This document shows positions 17,934 to 25,032 of a DNA stretch of 64,000 bases, one piece after another (positions within the stretch are counted from its first letter, which is position 1; each line of letters opens with the position of its first letter). The position numbers and the translations under genes are program-made. Under the pieces are notes generated by a model, which had not been told where the DNA came from, searched no databases, and worked only from the letters and a program-made list of their open reading frames with translations. Source of the stretch: Pseudovibrio sp. Tun.PSC04-5.I4 (lineage in GTDB: Bacteria; Pseudomonadota; Alphaproteobacteria; Rhizobiales; Stappiaceae); the NCBI RefSeq assembly GCF_900104145.1, contig NZ_FNLB01000004.1, positions 62,001 to 126,000 on the forward strand, read 5' to 3'.

Positions 17934-20545
17934 CGAGCGGGCGGAGCTCCCCAGCTTGGGCGTCTCCAGTCCATCCCTTCCCACAGCATGGCCAGCTGTG
18001 CTGAAGTAAGTCGGGCTGAGCCATCGACTGGCGAAGGCCACGGGAACCGGCCTGTTTGTAGGGTAAGAGACGTCAGCCACAGCTGACGTTTCTCCCCTCC
18101 GAACCGTACGTGCGGCTTTCACCGCATACGGCTCTCCATTCAAGCTTGGCTAGAAAGCCAGCACGAGACCACGATAGTGCGTTTCGTAGAAAGGAGCCTC
18201 GTTCTTTTCCCGAAGATAAGGATTTGAACGTGGTGTCTTCCAGCGGAATTGCCCGCGCTGATGATTGGTTAGCCGGTACAAGATGCTTGAAACGCGTACT
18301 CCTTCTTTCGTCATCGAGTGCACCATCCATGTCTTGGCTTTTAAGCCATACGGCCGCGCGAACCACTTTCGCATCAGACGAGAGATGCGCGAGCGATACT
18401 TGCGCCCCAGCCAATGTGCCATTTTCCAGAACACGACGGTATCGACGTGCTGGAAGACCTTGGATGTGTAATCGGTGAACTGATAGAAGTTTGCCCAACC
18501 CATGAGTTGGCGGTTTAGCCGCTTAATCATGTCGGTATGGGGCGTATTGTGGTCGCCGCTAAGAGCCTTAACCAGTCGATGTTTGAAACCGCTGGTTTTC
18601 TCTCGGGGAATGGTCGTTACTGGCCGCATCACGCCACGGGGACCGCGTTTGCGAATGATCCGGTGACCGAGAAAGACAAACCCATCATTAACATGAGTGA
18701 CATGGGTTTTCTCCATGTTTAACGTCAATGCCAGATCGCCTTCCAGGAATGCTCGGCATTCCTCGCGTACCGCGAGCGCCTGTGCCTTCGTGCCTTTGAC
18801 GATGACAACAAAGTCATCGGCATAACGGCAATAGGACACTGCCGGTCTGCGACAGCGGTTCTCACGAACCGCCACAGGGCTGGCTTTTCTGACGCTCTCA
18901 TTCCAACCACGACGTTTGTTGCGCGCTGCTTTTCCAAGGAATTTCTCATCCATCCAACGATCAAACTCATTGAGCATAATGTTGGACAGAAGCGGAGAAA
19001 GAACCCCGCCTTGAGGAACGCCCTTGCTGGCGGCGCAGAAGAGGCCTTTATCGATGTGACCTGCCTTCAAAAGCCTCCAGAGCAGTGCGATAAACCGTTT
19101 GTCCCGGATGCGCTTGCGCACACACGAGAGCAGCTTGCGGTGATGGACAGTATCAAAGTAGCTTGCTAGATCACCTTCGATCACCCAGCGACCCTTTGTG
19201 TTCCTGCCATCCGTTGTCTGCATCAAAACGGCCCGGATCGCGTGGTGCACGCTACGCTGTGGCCTGAAACCATATGAGTAAGGACTGAAGTCGCTTTCCC
19301 AAATCGGCTCCATCACCATCAGCATGGCGCGCTGTACTATGCGATCCGTCAGTGTCGGTATTCCCAACGGTCTCAGCTTTCCGTTCCCTTTCGGGATGTA
19401 GACGCGTCGTGTTGGAGCGGGCGCATAGGTCCCATCCAGCAGAGATCGCCCCAACGTCGCAAGGAGTTCCTCCTCATTTTGTCGGAAACGATCTCGGTCC
19501 ACGCCATCTACGCCCGGGGTCTTTGCGCCGCTCGACGCCAAGGCAACCCGGGCAGCCTCAGTCAGCCAAGTCCGATCGGCAATTAAGCGTAAGAGGCGAT
19601 CAAATCTTCTGGTTCGCTCGTCCTGCGCCCATTTCGCAAGCTTGTGTTGCATGTCGCTGATTATCAAAGGTCTTCACCTCGTTGTGGTCAGTTAATGTGC
19701 AGCCCTAAGCAGCTTGAACTGTTCCCCTTCGCCATGTGACAGGCTTTCCCTATCTCGGACTACTACGGGAACTCCGCCAGCGTGGCCGTCATCGGGGTGA
19801 ACTCCCTTGCGAGTATTAAATATACCAACCTCATTCGGCACACGCCTTCCCTCGTTCCTATGTTGGACTTAAAGCGTATTGGTTAGGCTGCCGGCCGTAG
19901 TCTTTTCCCTTGCGTCCCGCAAGTCGGCATCGGCCATCGCCAACAAACTGCATAAGTTGACGACACCCTCGAAAGCGTTTCTGGAGTACGCTGTCGGTTT
20001 GCGCGCTTCCGGTCATGAAATCCATGGCGCGACCGATGTTCCGCCTGTTAAGCCATGTAGGCGGAGGCTACAATTCAGCCCCTCAGATACGGTTTAGCCG
20101 GTTCGTGTTCCTCAACCTTCCAATACTCAGCCTGAAGATGGGTCTTGACTTAATGGCTTCGTCGCACATCTCTTTATCCCACGGGCTACGTCACCTTGCC
20201 AGTTCACGACAAATCACCGCCGCTTCGGCTCTCGCCCTTTCGCAGTAAAGGACGGTCTGTTAAAGGAAACCCCTCCTTTCACTAGAATTCCAAACATAAG
20301 CGCCCCGGTCGAAACCAGGTTCGAGGCGCACCCAGCACCTTGTAGTAAAGGCAGAACCCCTGACCATCCCAGTAAAGCAACTTGATCCGGTCCCCGCGCC
20401 GCCCGCGAAAAGCAAACACGGCGCCACTTGCAGGGCGCTGGCGTAATTCCGTCTCCGCCAAAGCGGTCAAACCGGCAATGCCCTTGCGCATATCCGTCAC
20501 ACCGCACGCAAGATAAACCCGCACACCTGTTCCCGGTCCGATCAT
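17934..20545 (-). CDS. tnpB: IS66 TnpB, split by a group II intron
   Basis: Exon 1 is 20545-20332 and encodes MIGPGTGVRVYLACGVTDMR through FCLYYKVL. Exon 2 is 18057-17934 and encodes TGRFPWPSPVDG, AQLAMLWEGMDWRRP and a stop. Joining exon 1 (ending GTGCTGG) to exon 2 (starting AAACAGG) gives KVLETGRFPWP in a single frame, matching the usual TnpB core. Without splicing the protein would end 16 residues into the intron. TnpB is an accessory protein needed for IS66 movement. Exon 1 overlaps tnpA by four bases. Confidence 0.9.
18101..18134 (-). ncRNA. Group II intron domain V
   Basis: The 34-nucleotide hairpin reads GAGCCGTATGCGGTGAAAGC, then CGCACGTACGGTTC, on the minus strand. It has the GAAA tetraloop and two-base bulge typical of domain V, the catalytic centre of group II ribozymes. 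Confidence 0.9.
18150..19667 (-). CDS. ltrA: Group II intron reverse transcriptase/maturase
   Basis: The 505-residue protein has the full set of RT blocks: TPGVDGVD, IPKGNGKLRPLGIPTL, YGFRPQRSVHHAI, GDLASYFDTV, KGVPQGGVLSPLLSNIMLNE and the catalytic YADD (SYCRYADDFVV). The maturase (X) domain with INRQLMGWANFYQF-like sequence (LNRQLMGWANFYQF here) follows. No HNH endonuclease Cys pairs were seen at the C-terminus, so it probably belongs to an En-minus lineage. It would help splice the intron and reverse-transcribe it into new DNA sites. It is encoded within domain IV. Confidence 0.95.
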   Translation of the reverse strand: MIISDMQHKLAKWAQDERTRRFDRLLRLIADRTWLTEAARVALASSGAKTPGVDGVDRDRFRQNEEELLATLGRSLLDGTYAPAPTRRVYIPKGNGKLRPLGIPTLTDRIVQRAMLMVMEPIWESDFSPYSYGFRPQRSVHHAIRAVLMQTTDGRNTKGRWVIEGDLASYFDTVHHRKLLSCVRKRIRDKRFIALLWRLLKAGHIDKGLFCAASKGVPQGGVLSPLLSNIMLNEFDRWMDEKFLGKAARNKRRGWNESVRKASPVAVRENRCRRPAVSYCRYADDFVVIVKGTKAQALAVREECRAFLEGDLALTLNMEKTHVTHVNDGFVFLGHRIIRKRGPRGVMRPVTTIPREKTSGFKHRLVKALSGDHNTPHTDMIKRLNRQLMGWANFYQFTDYTSKVFQHVDTVVFWKMAHWLGRKYRSRISRLMRKWFARPYGLKAKTWMVHSMTKEGVRVSSILYRLTNHQRGQFRWKTPRSNPYLREKNEAPFYETHYRGLVLAF

Positions 20546-20880
20546 GTCGCTTCCACCAGCGCAATAAACCGGCGAACCTGCGCATCACTTAAGTCACTGG
20601 AAAGTCGCAGGCTCCGACCATTCCCGAGCCCAACCTCAATAACGGCGGGTCCTGACGGTTCTGGATCAGTAACAACAACAGGCACAAAAAGGGGAGCCTT
20701 CGTGTTTTCACTTGTGTTGCTGTTGCCGTACTTAGCCATCCATCGCTTCAGCAAGCACCGGCTGACATCATGGCTCTGCGCAACATCGAACAGCGTTGCT
20801 CCATCAACCCCAACTTGCGCGGTGATTGCCGCCTTTTCTACTCGTGTCCACGACCGCCGTGGCTTCGATCCATCCAACAA
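20542..20880 (-). CDS. tnpA: IS66 TnpA (helix-turn-helix accessory protein)
   Basis: The 112-residue protein has the TnpA helix-turn-helix (RRSWTRVEKAAITAQV, then DVAQSHDVSRCLLKRWMAKY) and a C-terminal IEVGLGNGRSLRLSSDL segment found in the family. It overlaps tnpB by four bases (ATGA), as is normal for translational coupling in IS66. It is intact. Confidence 0.88.
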   Translation of the reverse strand: MLDGSKPRRSWTRVEKAAITAQVGVDGATLFDVAQSHDVSRCLLKRWMAKYGNSNTSENTKAPLFVPVVVTDPEPSGPAVIEVGLGNGRSLRLSSDLSDAQVRRFIALVEAT

Positions 20881-20963
20881 TGACTTGCCTCCTCAGCAAA
20901 AACTGAAGAAGAAAATACTCAATCAAACGCAATCAAGTAAGGCGGTCTTGAGCGGACGGTTAC

Positions 20964-21088
20964 ATCTAATTGACGCTTTAGCTCAATGGAAAATGGCTGC
21001 CATGATTGATGCGTGAAGTGCGCTCAGTTTGGTTTATGCAACCAAACCCAACTTAACGTGACAACACCGGAATTACGCAACAACGCCC
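20964..21088 (+). pseudogene. IS6-family transposase tail and right end
   Basis: Right of the IS66 end the frame reads LIDALAQWKMAAMIDA and stops at 21016, which is the C-terminus of IS6 transposases (compare HRINAFSQWKGL at 44520). The following AACTTAACGTGACAACACC is shared with the remnant at 44600. TTACGCAACAACGCCC at 21073-21088 looks like the element's right end. The IS66 insertion removed the rest. Confidence 0.65.
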
Positions 21089-21099
21089 TTATGAGGAGT

Positions 21100-21540
21100 C
21101 TACTTAGAAACCGAATTTCTGGGCTTGTCACCAAAACTTATAGCGAGACGGTTCAAACCATTCATTGCGCATATAATGAATGTCAAATCTACGGCCTCTT
21201 TTTCCGTGAAGGTCTCCAATAGAAGGTTTAAATTACCTTCAGATTCACGTTCCTCAGAGATTCTCGTGACGCTTTCAGCCCAACTCAGAGCAGCGCACTC
21301 TCTTTGTGTGAAAAGGTTACTCTCCTTCCACACCGGTAAACAATCTAGCTTCTGTTGATGAACATAGGCTTTTCTTGCTTCGTTTGAATGCAAATCTACA
21401 CAGTATGCGCAGCCATTGATTTGTGAAACGCGCAACTCCACCAAGGTTTTCAGTGTTTCTTCAATCGCAGGGACCTGCTTCTTGATTGACAGGAGTGAAT
21501 TCACGGCGTCTGCGTTTATCTCGAAATAATTTAATCCCAA
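21100..21540 (-). CDS. AhpD-like / carboxymuconolactone decarboxylase-family protein
   Basis: The product has the compact all-helical AhpD fold signature: LNYFEINADAVNSLLSIKK, LVELRVSQINGCAYCVDLHS with the redox CxxC and following His, and ALSWAESVTRI. These proteins reduce peroxides through the CxxC pair or act on small lactones. The start is taken as TTG at 21540 because GGAGAG lies six bases upstream. The frame stays open to another TTG at 21585. It is the last gene of the leftward arm of the 21-32 kb island. Confidence 0.85.
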   Translation of the reverse strand: MGLNYFEINADAVNSLLSIKKQVPAIEETLKTLVELRVSQINGCAYCVDLHSNEARKAYVHQQKLDCLPVWKESNLFTQRECAALSWAESVTRISEERESEGNLNLLLETFTEKEAVDLTFIICAMNGLNRLAISFGDKPRNSVSK

Positions 21541-21604
21541 TTCTATCTCTCCAGTATTGTTATCTTTACATATATGAACTGGCAACTGATGATATAACTA
21601 GTGT

Positions 21605-21841
21605 TCAGAACGGATCAAATGCGAACATGGTTGAAGTCTTTTCAATGCCTTCGATATTGCTCATCATTTTGGAGACAAGGTTTGGTGCTTCATTGAAATT
21701 TTCCAAATATGTTTTTGTCACGATGTCATATTCACCGTTGTTCGAATAAATCTCAGAATGAAGTTCTTTAATGGCAATCTCATTTGCAATGCCACGCCAC
21801 AATCCTAGTTTGCATTTTATCTGGACAAATAAACGCCTCAT
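21605..21841 (-). CDS. Stand-alone Lrp/AsnC ligand-binding domain protein
   Basis: This 78-residue protein matches the RAM/ligand-binding half of Lrp/AsnC regulators: FVQIKCKLGLW, AIKELHSEIYSNNGEYDIV and a terminal MFAFDPF. There is no helix-turn-helix. Such single-domain proteins occur in alphaproteobacteria and may bind amino acids or aromatic ligands or join full-length regulators. Within the island it could sense an intermediate. It is 65 bases upstream of the AhpD-like gene. Confidence 0.8.
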   Translation of the reverse strand: MRRLFVQIKCKLGLWRGIANEIAIKELHSEIYSNNGEYDIVTKTYLENFNEAPNLVSKMMSNIEGIEKTSTMFAFDPF

Positions 21842-21934
21842 AGTTGCAAAGCCTCCAAATGAACAATTTGAGTTGGTTTGCAGGCAAGAATGTGCAGCTA
21901 GTTGAGATTGTTTTCCTTGATACTATTACTCATA

Positions 21935-22534
21935 TCATTCTCCTATAATACGTTGCCCGGAAGCGGACCCCTCAACACTTTTCGCATAAGCTGCAGCTAC
22001 AATTTTTGAAGAAACTGGTTCGTGTCCCTTGAGTGTTTTTCCATAGCGCTCATAAGAAATGTCCATGAGGCCTGGGCTCACGACGTTCAGTCTAATGTTG
22101 CGAGGCATTTCAATCGCTGCAGCGGTTGCAAAACCGGAGAGTGCAGCATTCGCCGTCGCCGCGCCAACCCCATTTGGAACAGGGTGTTGGTCTAACAGTC
22201 CATTTGTCAGCGTGAAGGAGCCTCCATCTCTGACATAATTCATTCCTGCGAGAACAACGTTCACTTGCCCCATCACTTTATCCGAGAGTGCATACATAAA
22301 TTCGGCTTGGGAAATTTCCTGTAATTTTGCAAATTTAACGGAGCCTGCGGTAACTACGATAGCGTCTACTTCTCCAATCGCCTGGAACAGCCTTTCGAGA
22401 GATGCCATGTCAGTCATGTCAGTTTGATAGTCGCCAGAACTGCGGCAAACTTCAATAACTTCATGTCTCTTGCTGAGCTCTGCACAAACTGTTCGACCAA
22501 CATCTCCACTGGCGCCAATGACAACTACCTTCAC
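21935..22534 (-). CDS. Short SDR-family protein (a), paralogue of 24159-24815
   Basis: The 199-residue protein has an N-terminal Rossmann motif VVIGASGDVGRTV and the typical SDR late segment RLNVVSPGLMDIS. The usual YxxxK is not seen: the region reads ATANAALSGFATAAAIEMPRN, here ATANAALSGFA then AAAIEMPRN, where Tyr and Lys are absent. The catalytic mechanism is therefore doubtful, and it may be a non-classical reductase or a binding protein. The neighbour at 24159 shares the same layout (DKVMGQVN versus HKAMGQIN; ISYERYG versus ISVERYG), so the two arose by duplication. GGAGG precedes the start. Confidence 0.85.
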   Translation of the reverse strand: MKVVVIGASGDVGRTVCAELSKRHEVIEVCRSSGDYQTDMTDMASLERLFQAIGEVDAIVVTAGSVKFAKLQEISQAEFMYALSDKVMGQVNVVLAGMNYVRDGGSFTLTNGLLDQHPVPNGVGAATANAALSGFATAAAIEMPRNIRLNVVSPGLMDISYERYGKTLKGHEPVSSKIVAAAYAKSVEGSASGQRIIGE

Positions 22535-22574
22535 CTCATTCCCTCCTCGGTAATAATCTAAACTTCAGTCAGGC

Positions 22575-23288
22575 TTAAAAGTCGCGTTTGAATTTTGATT
22601 GCGACAAATAATCGGGCGACTGAATATTTGGATCCGCAGCAGTGTCTGGAACCGCTGTTTCAAGTATTGTGCGAATTGGGATTGTTCCCGTCCAACAGTG
22701 CGGGTTTATACCCTCAGGACCATACTCCTTAAGTGCGCCGCTCTGCTGCCTCCTCAGAATATCCATGACAGAATTGTCGTAGCGGTGCTTTACGGATACT
22801 TCCTTTATTGGCAAACGCATGAACTTAACCTTTTGAATCTCTTCTTCTTTGTGTTCACGTAATTCTGAGCGGCGACCAGGAAATAATGTTTCGACAAATT
22901 CAAATGCAACATCCATCTTCTCATTACTGTCCTCTACCAGCTCCGATTTGCCATGGATTGTGACCGAGCGATAATTTACAGAATGGTGAAAAGCTGATCG
23001 ACCCAGAAGCAGCCCGTCCAGGTGACTTACATTGAAGCAAACATCAATGTTTTTGGCCTGTTCGAGCAACATTTTGCTGCCAGCCAGACCATGCCAGTAG
23101 ACGTAGTTGTCTTTACGCCAATAAAGTGTAGGATTCAAAAAGGGTTTTCCGTCGATCACAAATGCAATCGTACACATATACCCACTATCCAAAATATCGT
23201 TGACCGCTTGCTCGCTGTACTCAGCGTATTCAGGGGCCCGCTTTATCGTAGATCTTGTGGTTTTTTCAAATACTTTGGTGGACGTCAT
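22575..23288 (-). CDS. Pyridoxamine 5'-phosphate oxidase-like flavoprotein (NimA-like)
   Basis: The 237-residue protein matches the FMN-binding split-barrel family: TIKRAPEYAEYSEQAVNDIL at the start, GYMCTIAFVIDGKPFLNPT, and GLLLGRSAFHHSVNYRSVTI, the last pair being a strong family signature. Relatives include nitroimidazole reductases and many uncharacterised FMN or heme-binding proteins. It lies between SDR (a) and the GST on the leftward arm and may supply a reductive step on the island's substrate. Confidence 0.85.
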   Translation of the reverse strand: MTSTKVFEKTTRSTIKRAPEYAEYSEQAVNDILDSGYMCTIAFVIDGKPFLNPTLYWRKDNYVYWHGLAGSKMLLEQAKNIDVCFNVSHLDGLLLGRSAFHHSVNYRSVTIHGKSELVEDSNEKMDVAFEFVETLFPGRRSELREHKEEEIQKVKFMRLPIKEVSVKHRYDNSVMDILRRQQSGALKEYGPEGINPHCWTGTIPIRTILETAVPDTAADPNIQSPDYLSQSKFKRDF

Positions 23289-23387
23289 ATTACTTTTCCC
23301 AATTATCTATGGCATGCAAAGCTCAGAAATAAGCTCTAGTCTTGAGATGAAAATGTCTTGTTCCGTCAATATTTATTTTGGCACCAA

Positions 23388-24089
23388 TCAATACCTCAAA
23401 GGTATTTCTTCAGGCGATTTAAACTTGTCGTGCAGGAAAGCGGATAAATATCCCTGTCGCTTTCCAAGTAATTTGTAGTAAGCCTGCTTAAGATCGGTGT
23501 GAATCGAGCGGCGAACGTTTGTGTCAGCCATTAGCTCATAGTTAGCTCTGCAGATATTGCTGTGACGTTTCATATCAAGAAGACCGGGAGCAACTTCGTC
23601 AATATAGTTTAAGCGAAGAAGCAACGGTGCAATTGCTGCTTCTACGAGTGAGAATGAATCTCCAAAAAGGTATTTCCCACCGTTTGAAGCTGCTTCCAGT
23701 TCATCGAGCTTTTTGTGAAGTTCGCCAACAGTCGAGCTGTATTCCTCTTCGCTTCCTTTTATGGAAAGATCATAAAGACTCCACATCAGTTGATTGATGA
23801 ACTGAATCCACGCACGATCACGGGATCGCTCAAACAGGTTCGACGGATATGTCTTTAGCTCAGCGTAATCCTCAATGAACTCAATTATTGCAATGGATTC
23901 GAACAGCACCTGATTTGCGCCAGCGAAAAGGATTGGCACTTTTTTTAGCGGAGAAGCTTTTGTGAACCACGTTGGAGGGCTCAATAAATCAATATATTCG
24001 ATATCAAAATCGAGATCTTTCAACGACAAGGCGATAAATACCTGCTGCACAAAAGGACATAAATTATAACTTACGAGTTTAAATTTCAA
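23388..24089 (-). CDS. Glutathione S-transferase family protein
   Basis: The 233-residue protein has an N-terminal thioredoxin-like domain with YNLCPFVQQVFIAL (CPFV near the glutathione site), KKVPILFAGANQVLFESIAI (the cis-Pro and Ser-linked ES motif), and an all-helical C-terminal domain. GSTs conjugate glutathione or act as isomerases and etherases. CPFV is typical of the beta- or omega-like and bacterial etherase-like types. It is embedded in the leftward arm of the island. Confidence 0.9.
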   Translation of the reverse strand: MKFKLVSYNLCPFVQQVFIALSLKDLDFDIEYIDLLSPPTWFTKASPLKKVPILFAGANQVLFESIAIIEFIEDYAELKTYPSNLFERSRDRAWIQFINQLMWSLYDLSIKGSEEEYSSTVGELHKKLDELEAASNGGKYLFGDSFSLVEAAIAPLLLRLNYIDEVAPGLLDMKRHSNICRANYELMADTNVRRSIHTDLKQAYYKLLGKRQGYLSAFLHDKFKSPEEIPLRY

Positions 24090-24158
24090 ACTTTGCTCCC
24101 TATGCAGGCAATAATTGCAATGATGTAAAAATTGTATGGATCACTGATCGCAATCACC

Positions 24159-24815
24159 TTAGTCCACGGTCACTAGTTGACCGTTTATGCCGCCTTCAAC
24201 GCACTTAAGATAGGCATATGCAACCCGTTCCGATGACACAGGGGTATGACCAGGAAAAACGCTTCCATATCGTTCGACAGAAATGTCTTGGAGCCCAGTG
24301 CTGACAACGTTGATCCGAGTGTTACGTGGCATCTCAATCGCCGCACTCTTCACAAATCCGCCAATAGCACCGTTCGCAGCAGCTGCACCGCTTGCCATTC
24401 GGATGGGATCTCTATCCAGAATGCCGCTCGTTAGGGTAAACGATCCGCCATCATTGAGATAGTCTAGACCTGAGAGTACGCAATTGATCTGACCCATCGC
24501 CTTGTGCATGAGATTAAATAGAAATTTGTCTTCAGGAAATTGCTCCAACGGGCAAAAGTGAACCGCGCCAGCGGCTAGCACGACAGCATCAATTTTTCCG
24601 ATTTCTTCGTACATAGCCTCAATAGATGACCTATCCGAGATATCTGCATTTACGTCACCACTATTTCGTCCCACCTTAATCACATCGTGATGACTTGGTA
24701 ACGCTTCACATACCGTAGTTCCAACATGCCCTTTCGCCCCGATTACGATAATTCGTAGGGGCCGAGTTGACGTATTCATCTCTGCTAGATTGGTAGTTTT
24801 CCGTGCATGGTTCAT
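24159..24815 (-). CDS. Short SDR-family protein (b), paralogue of 21935-22534
   Basis: The protein has Rossmann motif IVIGAKGHVGTTV and NVVSTGLQDISVERYG near the end. As in paralogue (a), no clear YxxxK is present (AAAANGAIGGFVKSAAIEMP). It is the first gene of the leftward arm, next to the divergent promoter. The ATG at 24815 is preceded by GGGGG eight bases away. A second ATG at 24779, directly before STRPLRIIVIG, may be the true start. Keeping two such copies in one arm suggests two related steps. Confidence 0.83.
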   Translation of the reverse strand: MNHARKTTNLAEMNTSTRPLRIIVIGAKGHVGTTVCEALPSHHDVIKVGRNSGDVNADISDRSSIEAMYEEIGKIDAVVLAAGAVHFCPLEQFPEDKFLFNLMHKAMGQINCVLSGLDYLNDGGSFTLTSGILDRDPIRMASGAAAANGAIGGFVKSAAIEMPRNTRINVVSTGLQDISVERYGSVFPGHTPVSSERVAYAYLKCVEGGINGQLVTVD

Positions 24816-25032
24816 CGGCAACCCCCGGCTTGCTTTATAAATTACCGTTAAGTTAGTAAATTAGAAAATACGAATTTAAAAATGAAAACATTTCATTTAT
24901 TTGCTAGTTGATATTTATTATTATAAATTCAAGTATTGTATTAATGATTCATAGTATTGACTGAAGCATTTATGCTGTTGGTTTATTTTTCACGTAATTG
25001 CAATATTAGAAATATTGTTTTTTGGGGGTCTT
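24816..25032. promoter_or_regulatory. AT-rich divergent promoter region of the island
   Basis: These 217 bases separate the two arms and should drive both. Visible structure includes TTGACT at 24957-24962, an AGCAT-TT-ATGCT palindrome at 24965-24976, and CAATATT-AGA-AATATTG at 25001-25017, seven bases before the ligase gene's GGGGG site. The palindromes are candidate operators; no regulator with a DNA-binding domain is encoded in the island itself. Confidence 0.5.

Larger units (their letters stand above)
18058..20331 (-). mobile_element. Group II intron within tnpB
   Basis: The intron begins GTGCGCC at 20331, the consensus 5' end, and ends CTAC at 18058, fitting the 3' AY rule. It holds a reverse transcriptase/maturase frame at 18150-19667 and a domain V hairpin at 18101-18134. 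A domain VI-like stem CGTCAGC/GCTGACG lies at 18071-18088. Excision exactly restores the TnpB frame, so the boundaries are well supported. The 5' part (19668-20331, about 660 bases) contains the ribozyme domains and no other gene. Confidence 0.92.
16208..20963 (-). mobile_element. IS66-family element carrying a group II intron
   Basis: The ends GTAACCGTCCGCTCAAG at 16208 and its inverse at 20947-20963 bound tnpA, tnpB and tnpC on the minus strand, the standard IS66 set. The element is 4756 bp because a 2274-bp intron sits in tnpB; without it the length would be about 2.5 kb, normal for the family. The 8-bp flanks CTTCCACC and ATCTAATT do not match. On the right it has cut an IS6 transposase tail. 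Confidence 0.9.

Noticed and set aside
17904..18143. Minus-strand frame of 79 codons
   Set aside because: It reads across the intron 3' end into tnpB exon 2 in the wrong frame; splicing explains the region.
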